From NCBI RefSeq assembly GCF_015708085.1, contig NZ_JADNYM010000012.1, positions 62,001 through 126,000 of the forward strand: DNA of 64,000 nucleotides, written 5' to 3'. The stretch is from Arthrobacter terrae. GTDB taxonomy: Bacteria; Actinomycetota; Actinomycetes; Actinomycetales; Micrococcaceae. The notes under the pieces were generated by a model that ran no database searches, was not told the DNA's origin, and was given only the letters and a program-made list of their open reading frames with translations. A program made the position numbers and the translations under genes. Below are positions 30,701 through 37,754 of this stretch, piece after piece (position 1 is the stretch's first letter; each line of letters begins with the position of its first letter).

Positions 30701-31622
30701 TCTCGTTGACTTTGGCCGCCGTCAGGCTGCTGTAGTCACCGGCAAAGGTGCTGCCGTCAGCGTTCAATCCGTATCCGGCAGCGGTGCCGGCAACATGGCT
30801 GCCGTGTCCGCCGCAGTCCAGCGGATTGCCGTCCGGACGTGGTTTTTGCTTTGCGGGGTCTGTTGAGCCGGCATCGTAGTCATCCCCGACCAGATCCCAG
30901 CCACCGGCGAACTTAGCCGTGTCATAGAGACCTGCGCTGGCCGGCGGAAGGTCCGTCATGGCCTTGGCCGCGGCAAAGGCTGCAGTGGTTCCCGGTCCAC
31001 CGAAATCCGCGTGTGTGTAGTCCAGGCCGGTGTCCAGCACAGCGATCGTTGCGCCCTCCCCGGTCTGGTGCTTCTGCACCCAGGCATCGAGCGCCTTGGT
31101 GTCGATGTCGGTGCCCTTATTCTGGTATGACTTCGACACGATCGGAGTGATCTTGACGACGTCGTCACGGTTGGCCAGCGCCCGGACCTTGGCAGCGTCG
31201 CCAATAATTGCCACACCGGGAAGAGTGTTGGTGGTGGTGTAGATCTGCTCGGCCGATGCTTCACTGGCGACGGACTGTGCCTTGGCTTCAATGCCGGCGC
31301 GGAGCTGTTTGACCAGCTCCGATTTGTCCACCGGTGCCTTTGTGCCGTCCTGGACCTGCTGCGGCTGCGTGGCGGCAAAAGTGCCTTGGCCCTTGAACTG
31401 GACATACACGGAAACCGGGCCCGAGGCGGAACTGAGACTTCCACCCATCTTTTGGACCGGTTTCAGCTGTACTGGTACTTTCTGACCTGAAATCCCTGCG
31501 GCCAGATTACTGGGTGGGTTGGCATCGTCGGCCATGGCTGCGTTGCCCATGGTTGCGACCATGGTCACTCCCGTCAGAATCGCCAGAATTTGTGATCTGG
31601 CTCGACGTGATTGCTTACTCAT
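27705..31622 (-). CDS. Secreted subtilisin-like (S8) serine protease with PA insert and three SLH modules
   Basis: A 1305-residue extracellular protease. Signal peptide: residues 1-31, with AMA before DD. A propeptide (I9-like region) extends to about 170. The catalytic triad is D197 (AVLDTGLDYTH), H273 (GGHGSHVAGT) and S626 (VMSGTSMATPHVAG), with a protease-associated (PA) insert at about 455-565 between the His and Ser. Fibronectin/Fn3-like beta domains fill 680-1110. Three SLH modules form the C-terminal 194 residues; each has the pattern F(S/T)D...W(M)...G..YPDG(T/S)Y.P....(N/T)R(D/E)AMAAF. SLH modules bind wall glycan, so the protein should stay on the cell surface. The ATG at 31622 has GAGGAG upstream; a longer frame to 31805 has no signal peptide at its start. 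Upstream lie a structured leader, 11-bp repeats, then genes for a GT2 and a pyruvyl transferase. Confidence 0.93.
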   Translation of the reverse strand: MSKQSRRARSQILAILTGVTMVATMGNAAMADDANPPSNLAAGISGQKVPVQLKPVQKMGGSLSSASGPVSVYVQFKGQGTFAATQPQQVQDGTKAPVDKSELVKQLRAGIEAKAQSVASEASAEQIYTTTNTLPGVAIIGDAAKVRALANRDDVVKITPIVSKSYQNKGTDIDTKALDAWVQKHQTGEGATIAVLDTGLDYTHADFGGPGTTAAFAAAKAMTDLPPASAGLYDTAKFAGGWDLVGDDYDAGSTDPAKQKPRPDGNPLDCGGHGSHVAGTAAGYGLNADGSTFAGDYSSLTAAKVNEMKIGPGSAPMAKLVSLRVFGCEGSSDVVGLALDKVLDPNNDGDFSDRANVVNMSLGSDYSPTDDPENDIVDALTGLGVLSVVASGNAGDFYDIGGSPGNAKSSLTVANSVGSQAAVDRIDVLAPADKAGSVAGQYSSNFNYSDPSVTPAMLKGTVQFAPDSNNTGCTEFSTEEAAAFAGKWVMLSWDDNDATRKCGSADRFNNAEKAGAKGVVFNSQRTVFEAGIAGNATIPGVQFNKAATDSLTPAAKAGTLQIQLNPAFKGAASAATNALDTLNSSSSRGVHGSNGIVKPDVAAPGTSIGSVGVGSGNGIAVMSGTSMATPHVAGIAALLFATGKMTPYQVKSTIMNTANVDIMTGNVAYGPNRVGSGRVNALDAVSDNVLAYATDDPTLTSVNFGVVEVADKAVTVTKKITVQNRSNTPQTFAASYLPATQMPGVVYSVSPASIIVPANSSAAEVSVTMTVADPTKLAKSLDPTMSATQLGLPRTFLADASGRVQLKSDSSPTLRVPVYAAPKPVATMTAGPKITFKPSENTTAATLSGRGIMQGTGTEQYLSIVAPFELGASSERKADNPVATITNKSMDLQYVGASSTVPAILKAGGDPADGMINFGVSTWGNWPALLAASGISVEIDTNGDGKSDFQTYTTVAKGYDGILVVTDKLNADGTTETVDQEFANGLLGDTDTNTYDTNTIMLPVLASALGVDVTKPAPFTYQVITTSAYSIDNTGKNVPVDTSPAVSFNPVTPDLWFEGGAADSLFVDADATQLTVNRASKDVKSQALFLHLHNATDQKAEVVPTENGQLRFSDVPGTKFEADINWMADKGLTTGYPDGTYRPYETMNRDAMAAFLYRLAGSPAYSAPTKSPFTDINANTQYYKEMSWMSSTGLSMGYDDGSYRPLSAVNRDAMAAFLKRFAGDYCMIPAAKDYQAPATSAFTDVATNNQFYKEISWMGDTEISTGYPDGSYHPVEANTREAMAAFIHRLDTYEGANGGCNPLVP

Positions 31623-31628
31623 CGAACT

Positions 31629-31715
31629 CCTCATGCAGGATCGCCACGGCGGTGCTGAGCCGTGCATGAGGTTAGTGCTGCCCCCAGGCGCCGTGGCTAT
31701 ACGGTGAAATGGGGG
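31629..31715 (-). promoter_or_regulatory. Structured 5' leader of the SLH protease with interleaved pairings over the ribosome site
   Basis: On the minus strand, three complementary pairs are interleaved in the order C-A-C'-B-A'-B'. C/C' is ccccca/tggggg (31710-31715 with 31681-31686), A/A' is gccacggcg/cgccgtggc (31689-31697 with 31643-31651), and B/B' is cctcatgca/tgcatgagg (31663-31671 with 31629-31637). B' covers most of the Shine-Dalgarno GAGGAG before the ATG at 31622. These could form a pseudoknot or exclusive hairpins that gate translation. The pairs are seen directly; a regulatory role is inference. Confidence 0.45.
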
Positions 31716-31813
31716 ATATCCGAGCGGAATACCCGGGCCCCCGGCGGCGGCTCCTCCAACAGAGGTGCAGCCACTGCTTCTACCCTTGTGTGTAATGACT
31801 GACATGTAAAGAC

Positions 31814-31846
31814 TTTTTGCAGATTTTTTACAGCCTCTTTACAGCC
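31814..31846. promoter_or_regulatory. Three 11-bp direct repeats upstream of the SLH protease
   Basis: TTTTTGCAGAT, TTTTTACAGCC and TCTTTACAGCC follow each other with no gap (consensus TYTTTRCAGMY), about 190 bases upstream of the protease start. An 11-bp period is the spacing used by OmpR/PhoP-type response regulators that bind as head-to-tail dimers. The regulator is not identified. Confidence 0.45.
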
Positions 31847-31873
31847 GCCTGTGTTTCGTCCTGCAAGCCAGCC

Positions 31874-32947
31874 TCAGCGACGAGGGTCTGCGTGTGCGTG
31901 GTTGCCGGTTTCCGTTCGGGGTGCGTTCTGCCCTCGTTTGGTAATCCGTTCCCTGAATCGATTGAATTGGCGGCGGACTACACCACGTTGACCCGCGCCA
32001 ACGCGCCCGGTTTCGAAACGATCCAAGCGGGCACTCTGACCGCTGACCGCATCGAGTAGTTCCTGCAGCTTGCGCTCAATGTGGTCTGCACGCAGCTGGA
32101 ATTCATGGGATTGGCGGTCCTGAAGTTTGGTGAGGTAGAGCAAAGCACCGACGCCGTGCGTTTCGACGTAGGCTTTCAGGTACTGCTCCCGTACCAGAAG
32201 GTCGTATTTGCGGTGGTCATCGCTGCGGGCGGTGAAGCTGTTGCCCATGTCGCCGGTGGCTTCTCGGCGTTGGTTCCAGTAGGCGCGGGCTTCGCCGTCG
32301 ATAAAGCCGATGCTGAAGCGGCTAGCGAATCGCAGGTGGAATTCCCAGTCTCCGACAGCGGGGAGGGACTCATCGTAAAAACCGATCTGGTCGTGAACGG
32401 ACCGTCGGTAAAGGAAAGAGATCGGTACCCCGCGGTTATGGCGGAGGAGATCGAACAATGTTATTTCGGTGATGTCCGCCGCAAACCGTTCACGGCCCAC
32501 AACTTCGATTCGGTCCCCGATAATCCGTTCGTAAACGATGTCTGTCCGAACCATTACCCCCTGGCCGCCCGATGCTATAAGGCAGTCAACTGTTGACTGC
32601 AGGAAGTCCGGCCGCCACTGGTCGTCGTCGTCATGGATAGCTATATAGGTTGACTCAGTGGCCCGGATTCCCAGATTCGACGCCGCCTCCATTCCCATCG
32701 ACGAGGAATTATGCAGCACTTGGATTCGGGCTTGAGCTTCACCGGCGTGCTTGGCGACTATGCTATCGACCGGGCGGGAAGGACCGCCATCGTTGATGAT
32801 CAACAGCGTCCAGTCGGTGTAGGTCTGGTTGAGGACGTCTCGAATACCCCGGTCCAGGAGCAAGCTGCGGTTCTTTGTCCGCATGATTATGGCGACTGTC
32901 GCCGCGGGAACGGCATTCATCGCCCGCGGTTCGTTCTCTGCCGGCAT
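31874..32947 (-). CDS. Family 2 glycosyltransferase
   Basis: A 357-residue GT-A-fold transferase. The start MPAENEPRAMNAVPAATVAI is followed by MRTKNRSLLLDRGIRDVLNQ and IINDGGPS (nucleotide-sugar site), then the metal motif IHDDDDQWRPDFL near residue 105, and a C-terminal coiled region. It has no membrane helix, so it acts in the cytoplasm on lipid-linked or nucleotide sugars. The ATG at 32947 lies five bases beyond the stop of the pyruvyl transferase gene. A GTG at 32995 would overlap that gene by 43 bases. Co-transcription with the pyruvyl transferase is clear. Substrate and linkage are unknown; a cell-wall glycan role is inferred from context. Confidence 0.88.
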   Translation of the reverse strand: MPAENEPRAMNAVPAATVAIIMRTKNRSLLLDRGIRDVLNQTYTDWTLLIINDGGPSRPVDSIVAKHAGEAQARIQVLHNSSSMGMEAASNLGIRATESTYIAIHDDDDQWRPDFLQSTVDCLIASGGQGVMVRTDIVYERIIGDRIEVVGRERFAADITEITLFDLLRHNRGVPISFLYRRSVHDQIGFYDESLPAVGDWEFHLRFASRFSIGFIDGEARAYWNQRREATGDMGNSFTARSDDHRKYDLLVREQYLKAYVETHGVGALLYLTKLQDRQSHEFQLRADHIERKLQELLDAVSGQSARLDRFETGRVGAGQRGVVRRQFNRFRERITKRGQNAPRTETGNHAHADPRR

Positions 32948-32952
32948 TTCAG

Positions 32953-34431
32953 TCACTTCGATCGCGCCCGCTTCAACCTGCCGGTTACCTGCCACGCCAA
33001 AGAGGCGGCACGGAACGCTTTGGAACCGGATATCTTATCCAATTCGCTGTGAACGCTGTCATTGCCGGCCCCCAGCAGGTGGCAGACATCCCGCTCGCGC
33101 TGCAGCTCCAATTCGGCAACGGCTGCCCGAAGCTCTACCGGGCCGCATGCTTCCCGCACGGCTTCTGCCTCCGTTGTCCATGAGCCGTCGGCTGCATATT
33201 CTGCAGCCGGGCTGAGGTTCGGTGGCGCTGGCTGGGCCTGCCCCTTAAGCGCCAGCGCGACGGCGTCCCACCAGGCTTGTGACTCCTGCACCCTGCCCCT
33301 GCGCAGGTTACGAAGGTGAGCTTCTATCTCCGGCCGGTGTGCCCACGCGGCCAGCACTGCGTCCCGAAAGCCGCCCGTGAGAAGGGATGTGAGCGGGAGG
33401 CTGAAGGATCCGAGTCCCCAGTTGCGCAGGGCGCCGGAAAGCCGGACGTCGGAATAATGATCAGTACTCAAGGCGACGGCGGGAACACCGGCTCCTGTGG
33501 AGAAAACTGCTGGGTGGTAACGCGAGGTAATAACTATACTGGCGCCGGCGGTCATCGCGGCAGCTTCTTCGGAAGGGAGGACCTCCAGCAATGTGAGCTT
33601 CTTCGTCCGCATGGCCGCAGCGATCCGTTCATGTGCATGCAGGTCCTGGTTCCGAAGGGCGGCTGAGTCCATGTGCGGGATGAAAACGATGCCGAGTCCT
33701 GACACCTCGGCGAGCTCGTCAAGGACTGCGCCGACGGCACGGTAAAACCCGTCTTCTGCCAGTCCGCCTGTCGCGGCGGAGAACGAAACGCCGATGTACG
33801 GATCGTTATCCGACGGTGGGACCGACGCGCCGGAGTCAAGGAAGGCCGCGTCGTCGAGTCCTGCTGACAGCTTGAACTCAGGTAGTCCCAGATCCAGGGC
33901 CAATCGGTGCGACTGGAGTTCCCGCGCTCCCACCAAGTCTGCGGATTTAACGAGCCGGGCCAAAGTGGCAGCATCCTTGGAGGTTAGAACCGGCCCAAAA
34001 GTCTGCCCGGAAATCACCAGCGGCTTCCCTAGATGTTTGGCCACGGCGGCTACAGCTGCCCGCTCATAAAGAAGCCAGCCGTAGGTCGAGTTCATGTTTC
34101 CGCCGCCGGCGATAAGCACCGCATCACAGCTTTGGATGACGCGGAGCAGCTCCCACGCCTGGTCATCCGCCGGCAGCACATCTGCTTCACCCTTCAGAAC
34201 CCGGAATATCTCATCCAAGTACCTTTCCCGGTCCAACGGTGCCCACGGGAATTCGATGGTCCTGGCGGAGTCCGTCCCGTGCATGTCCCGGGTCTGCGCA
34301 GGGTCACGGGAGAGAAGTACCAATTCATCAACCCCACGGCTCCGCAGCTCATTAGCGGCAGCATGCGCAATAGCTTCATCCCCGACGTGATACACGGCTT
34401 GGCCTACATCAGCTAAGAGAGCGACCTTCAT
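32953..34431 (-). CDS. Polysaccharide pyruvyl transferase family protein (CsaB-like)
   Basis: A 492-residue protein of the PF04230 family, which transfers pyruvate from phosphoenolpyruvate to sugars to form ketals. The N-terminus MKVALLADVGQAVYHVGDEA matches the family's GxxNxGDEA loop, with LIAGGGNMNSTYG near 105 and the C-terminal lobe SIVITSRYHPAVFSTGAGVP near 305-325 (the SRYH motif). The last ~90 residues form an extension with a heptad-like charged stretch ending SKAFRAASLAWQVTGRLKR, as seen in some glycosyltransferases. In Bacillus, CsaB adds the pyruvate that SLH modules need; here an SLH protein lies just downstream. AGAAGGA precedes the ATG at 34431. Confidence 0.88.
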   Translation of the reverse strand: MKVALLADVGQAVYHVGDEAIAHAAANELRSRGVDELVLLSRDPAQTRDMHGTDSARTIEFPWAPLDRERYLDEIFRVLKGEADVLPADDQAWELLRVIQSCDAVLIAGGGNMNSTYGWLLYERAAVAAVAKHLGKPLVISGQTFGPVLTSKDAATLARLVKSADLVGARELQSHRLALDLGLPEFKLSAGLDDAAFLDSGASVPPSDNDPYIGVSFSAATGGLAEDGFYRAVGAVLDELAEVSGLGIVFIPHMDSAALRNQDLHAHERIAAAMRTKKLTLLEVLPSEEAAAMTAGASIVITSRYHPAVFSTGAGVPAVALSTDHYSDVRLSGALRNWGLGSFSLPLTSLLTGGFRDAVLAAWAHRPEIEAHLRNLRRGRVQESQAWWDAVALALKGQAQPAPPNLSPAAEYAADGSWTTEAEAVREACGPVELRAAVAELELQRERDVCHLLGAGNDSVHSELDKISGSKAFRAASLAWQVTGRLKRARSK

Positions 34432-34568
34432 GAAGTTCCTTCTGAAATGGGTTAATATGCGCTTTCAATTCACTGTCTTCCATCAAATGCCGGAAGTGAA
34501 CCTCACCAGCTTAACCGCTGGCTTCCAGGCCAGCGAGTAGCGCAGGCCGGCCCGCCTCTGCCCGGCAG

Positions 34569-34574
34569 TAGTAT
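34569..34574 (+). promoter_or_regulatory. -10 box of a probable leaderless acetyltransferase gene
   Basis: TAGTAT ends six bases before the GTG start at 34581, and there is no Shine-Dalgarno. Confidence 0.5.
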
Positions 34575-34580
34575 TGCTGG

Positions 34581-35102
34581 GTGAGCGCGCCGATAAATGC
34601 CCCTGCTATCCAAATCCGCCCCGCCCGTACCAGCGACGTTCGTGCGATCAAGGCCCTGGTTGCGCCGCTGGCGGAACAGCAGATTCTGGTGGCAAAGGAA
34701 ACCGTGGCTTACTATGAGTCGCTGCAGGAGTTCCGGATCGCGGAGTACGACGGCGAGATCGTAGGCTGCGGCGCCCTGCACGTGATGTGGGAGGATCTGG
34801 CCGAAATCCGCACGCTGGCTACTTCCGGCGCCTGGCGCGGACACGGCGTCGGGCATGACCTGACGGAACAGCTACTAAACGAGGCGCGGCAACTGGGCGT
34901 CAGCCGCGTCTTCTGCCTGACTTTCGAGGTGGACTTCTTCATCCGGCACGGCTTTACCGTGATGGCAGAGCAGGAGGCCGTTGATCCGAACGTTTATCAG
35001 GAGCTGCTGCATTCGCACGATGAGGGCGTAGCTGAGTTCCTTGACCTTGCGCGGGTTAAGCCAAATACCCTCGGAAACACCCGGATGATCCGCAGACTGT
35101 AG
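34581..35102 (+). CDS. argA: Amino-acid N-acetyltransferase (GNAT, actinobacterial ArgA type)
   Basis: A 173-residue stand-alone GNAT protein. It begins with IQIRPARTSDVRAIKALV, contains VGCGALHVMWEDLAEIRTLA (beta-4) and the acetyl-CoA loop WRGHGVGHDLTEQLL near residue 92, and ends with FEVDFFIRHGFTVMAEQEA. These match the short ArgA enzymes that make N-acetylglutamate for arginine synthesis in actinobacteria. The GTG at 34581 is supported by a -10 box six bases upstream. It stands alone and diverges from the pyruvyl transferase operon. Another GNAT specificity cannot be excluded. Confidence 0.85.
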   Translation: MSAPINAPAIQIRPARTSDVRAIKALVAPLAEQQILVAKETVAYYESLQEFRIAEYDGEIVGCGALHVMWEDLAEIRTLATSGAWRGHGVGHDLTEQLLNEARQLGVSRVFCLTFEVDFFIRHGFTVMAEQEAVDPNVYQELLHSHDEGVAEFLDLARVKPNTLGNTRMIRRL

Positions 35103-35365
35103 CTCCGCCGCCCGGGATATCCTCCAGCTTTTTCCCCGGACTTTCATTGCGTCCTCGAAGCGCTTGCTCTTAGACTCGGCAGTATGCTGGCTGGTTCTGT
35201 TGAGACGTTCCCACGGCACGTCCTGCGCGCTGCCTGCGGGTGCACCGGACAGCTTAACAAGGAATACGACATCGACCGCTGATAACTTCCAGGGAACTCC
35301 CCGCACCCCACCGCGATCCCGGCAGCATCCCGGCGGTTAGCCGGCCAATAGGAAAAGGAGCCCAA

Positions 35366-35458
35366 ATGAAAAACATGCAGGACAAGGTTGTCGTGGTACC
35401 TGGCACGAGCGGCGGCGCGTCTCACCTAGCGCTGCCAGGCTGCGGGAAGCGATCATGA
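35366..35458 (+). pseudogene. N-terminal remnant of a short-chain dehydrogenase gene
   Basis: After an excellent AAAAGGAG ribosome site, the ATG at 35366 opens MKNMQDKVVVVPGTSGGA, which is the start of an SDR Rossmann fold (V-V-x-G-x-x-x-G). The frame ends after 30 codons and the rest of the ~250-residue protein is absent. The bases just before the next gene can be read in another frame as SAARLREAIMSG, which resembles an SDR C-terminus, so an internal deletion is likely. Its TGA overlaps the ATG of the next gene, so it may now work as a short translation-coupling leader. Confidence 0.55.
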
Positions 35459-35838
35459 GCGGCTTGGAGCTTTTCCGGTCCGGTTACGGCGCGGTGCAAC
35501 TGGTCCTTCCGCACCTGATCTCGGAGCGCGTGGCCGGATTGCGGCTCGATGACCGCGCTGCGGCGGTGGTCCGGGTGCTCGGTGCCCGGCACCTCCTTCA
35601 GGCCGTGGCGGTATCGGCCGTACAGGCTGTCGCTGAGCAGGGATCGTCGTTGTCCGGCACCGCGCATCGGCTCGGCGCCGCGGTGGACGTGCTGCACTCC
35701 GCCAGCATGGTGCTGCTCGCTTTGGCGGACGCCAAGCGAAGACGCGCGGCGCTCATGGATGCAGCAGTCGCCTGCCTTTTCGCCGCAGCGGAGTTCTCTG
35801 CCAGCCGGCAGCGGGGCATGCCCCGCTCTGGGCGCTGA
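35455..35838 (+). CDS. Small hydrophobic hypothetical protein
   Basis: A 127-residue protein starting MSGLELFRSGYGAVQLVLPH. The middle and C-terminal parts have Ala/Leu-rich stretches (about 38-60, 72-90 and 98-115) that may be membrane helices or amphipathic. It resembles a family of small actinobacterial proteins of unknown function with the pattern RVLGARHLLQA and DVLHSASM. The ATG at 35455 overlaps the stop of the truncated SDR fragment, which has the good ribosome site, so it probably relies on translational coupling. Confidence 0.65.
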   Translation: MSGLELFRSGYGAVQLVLPHLISERVAGLRLDDRAAAVVRVLGARHLLQAVAVSAVQAVAEQGSSLSGTAHRLGAAVDVLHSASMVLLALADAKRRRAALMDAAVACLFAAAEFSASRQRGMPRSGR

Positions 35839-36042
35839 ATCTGCCGGATTACGCTTATACCCCGGCAGGTAAGTATCTGTATGGCCGCGGAATTATGCAA
35901 ATGCAGCAGACCGGGCGAGTGGGTTATTCGCGGGCAGGCGGAAAATGGAGTCCGTTCTACTTCCGCCGGAGGTGAAATGGGTCGATGGGGTGAATCAGCA
36001 GCCGAACAGGCCTAATCTGAGGACAGCAGATGGTAGGACACC

Positions 36043-37200
36043 GTGACGGAAGGAAAGAAGGGCCCGATGGAAAACGCCAAGGAACCCCCAGCGCAGGAAT
36101 CCCCGAACAGTGAAGCTCAAAACAATGTCGCCCGGCAGTTGGCCATTCTGGATGTGACCTCCCGGGCCGACGGCCAGACGCCGGAGGAGATCGGTGCAAT
36201 GCTGCGCGACGCCTTTGCCCGCAGGGGTGCCCCGGCCGCGCCCGACATTTGGCTGGCCACGGTGGCCCGGGACGTATCCGTAGGTACTGCCTATGTCGTA
36301 AGCCGTGAAGCGATGGAAGAAGCCGCCCGCAGGATCGCCGGCTCGCTTTCGGTCAGCACTGCCGGTGCGCTCACTTCCGGCCACGCCGCCGGCGCCGGAC
36401 CTGACGCCGGCTCTGGTACACCGCACCAGCACGACCAGAATGGACTTCCCGCGTTACCGCCTGGCGTTCGCCGGATAACCCTCCCTTCGCTGCTGGCGGA
36501 GCAGAGCCCGGAACTGCGCGGTTACCTGGCAATACCTCCGGGTCATGGGCCATGGCCGGCAGTGGTAATGCTCCACGAAGCATTCGCCATTGACGCCGTC
36601 ATGCTGCGCCAGGTGGCGCGGATGGCCGCGGCCGGTTATCTGGTTCTGATGCCGGATCTTTTCAGCGCGGGAGGCCCGCGGCGCTGCCTGAGCGCGACGT
36701 TCCGGGCATTGAAATCGGGTCAGGGCCGCGCCTTTGCGGATATCGAAGCCGCACGCAGGGTGCTGCTGGACCGGGCGGACTGCACCGGCGCGGCAGGCGT
36801 GCTCGGATTCTGCATGGGCGGTGGATTCGCGCTCGCATCGGCCGCCCGGGGATTTGGGGCAGCCTCCGTGAACTACGGGATGATCCCCAAGGACGTCTCG
36901 GAGGTGCTCGAAGGTGCCTGTCCGATGGTGGCCAGCTATGGTGGCAGGGATCCTCTGCTGACCAGGTCAGTCCCGCGGTTGGAGGCTGCCCTAAAGCAGC
37001 ATTCCATCATCCATGACATCAAAATCTACCCCGAGGCCGGGCACGCCTTCCTCAACGATTCACCCACCGGCCCCGCGCTGCTGAGACCGGTGCTCAAACT
37101 GATTACCGGCGCCGGCCCTGACCCGGAGGCCGCGGCCGATGCTTGGCAGCGAATCGAGGAATTCTTCGGTCAACAACTCAAGCACGGGACCGAAAGCTGA
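36043..37200 (+). CDS. Dienelactone hydrolase family protein with extra N-terminal domain
   Basis: A 385-residue protein. The C-terminal ~240 residues form an alpha/beta-hydrolase of the dienelactone hydrolase type: MLHEAFAID near 181, nucleophile Cys in GFCMGGGFALAS near 262, Asp in YGGRDPLLT near 305, and His in EAGHAFLNDS near 336. The first ~140 residues are not part of the usual enzyme: an acidic tail, then a helical segment DGQTPEEIGAMLRDAFARRG with VARDVSVGTAYVVSREAMEE, then a Gly/Ala linker. Typical members are ~230-250 residues. The start may be GTG 36043 or ATG 36067 (AGAAGGG upstream). The substrate is unknown; lactone or ester hydrolysis is the family reaction. Confidence 0.88.
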   Translation: MTEGKKGPMENAKEPPAQESPNSEAQNNVARQLAILDVTSRADGQTPEEIGAMLRDAFARRGAPAAPDIWLATVARDVSVGTAYVVSREAMEEAARRIAGSLSVSTAGALTSGHAAGAGPDAGSGTPHQHDQNGLPALPPGVRRITLPSLLAEQSPELRGYLAIPPGHGPWPAVVMLHEAFAIDAVMLRQVARMAAAGYLVLMPDLFSAGGPRRCLSATFRALKSGQGRAFADIEAARRVLLDRADCTGAAGVLGFCMGGGFALASAARGFGAASVNYGMIPKDVSEVLEGACPMVASYGGRDPLLTRSVPRLEAALKQHSIIHDIKIYPEAGHAFLNDSPTGPALLRPVLKLITGAGPDPEAAADAWQRIEEFFGQQLKHGTES

Positions 37201-37373
37201 GCCACCGACGGGTCGTCCAGACGTAGCCCCCGACGCGGCAAAGGCGCAAAAAATACCTCGCTGGCTTAGCTTTATTGCCTCGACGTGCCTAGAATAAAAG
37301 TGCTTGCTGCCGCACTCGGCACAAGGGGTCCGTCCGTGGACCCGTCATCGTCTACAACGAAAGTGAGCACACT

Positions 37374-37550
37374 ATGGGATTGGGCGACAAGATCAAGAAC
37401 GCAGCAGAGCATGCGACCGGTAAGGCGAAAGAGACCACCGGAGACGCTACCAACAACGACGATCTCAAGGCCGATGGCATGAAGGATCAGGTCAGCGCGG
37501 ACGCAAAAAAGGTCGGCGAGAACGTCAAGGACGAGTTTAAAAAGGACTAA
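37374..37550 (+). CDS. CsbD-family stress protein
   Basis: A 58-residue hydrophilic protein starting MGLGDKIKNAAEHATGKAKE and ending in KDEFKKD, with the CsbD repeat pattern (KxxxGKxKExxGxxTxxDxLxxDG). Family members are small, abundant general stress proteins of unknown mechanism (sigma-B dependent in Bacillus). The ATG at 37374 has AAGTGAG upstream. A strong terminator lies about 80 bases downstream, so this is a single-gene transcript. It is below the usual length cut-off, so it is easily missed. Confidence 0.88.
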   Translation: MGLGDKIKNAAEHATGKAKETTGDATNNDDLKADGMKDQVSADAKKVGENVKDEFKKD

Positions 37551-37628
37551 GTCTTCCGCCCTGGCGGTGCACAAAACCGGCTGGCGCTGAAGCCGGAGGA
37601 GCACCGCAGGTTATTAAAGACACGTTCG

Positions 37629-37664
37629 ACGGCGGCGGATCCCTTAGGGGTCCGCCGCCGTTTT
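37629..37664 (+). terminator. Rho-independent terminator after the CsbD gene
   Basis: An 11-bp perfect stem acggcggcgga / tccgccgccgt (37629-37639 and 37651-37661), extended by tccc/gggg pairing, followed by TTTT. Confidence 0.8.
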
Positions 37665-37754
37665 GCCGCCCTATCCAAGGCAGAGGGTGGCAGGTAGGGT
37701 TCAAGCAGGGGCGTCTGGCGCAGGCGCCGTGACGAAGCCTGTGAGGAGTCCGCA

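Noticed and set aside
31629-31800. ydaO/c-di-AMP riboswitch in the SLH protease leader
   Set aside because: The segment aacctcatgc loosely recalls the AACCUCGUAA part of ydaO, and disA is in the window, but the GGGGGAACCC and GGGGUGAAU elements are missing on the correct strand. It is better described as an unclassified structured leader.
35103-35365. Possible small genes in the gap between the ArgA-like gene and the SDR remnant
   Set aside because: A 32-codon frame is present, but it has no ribosome site and no recognisable content. I see nothing firm in this gap beyond the ribosome site at its end.
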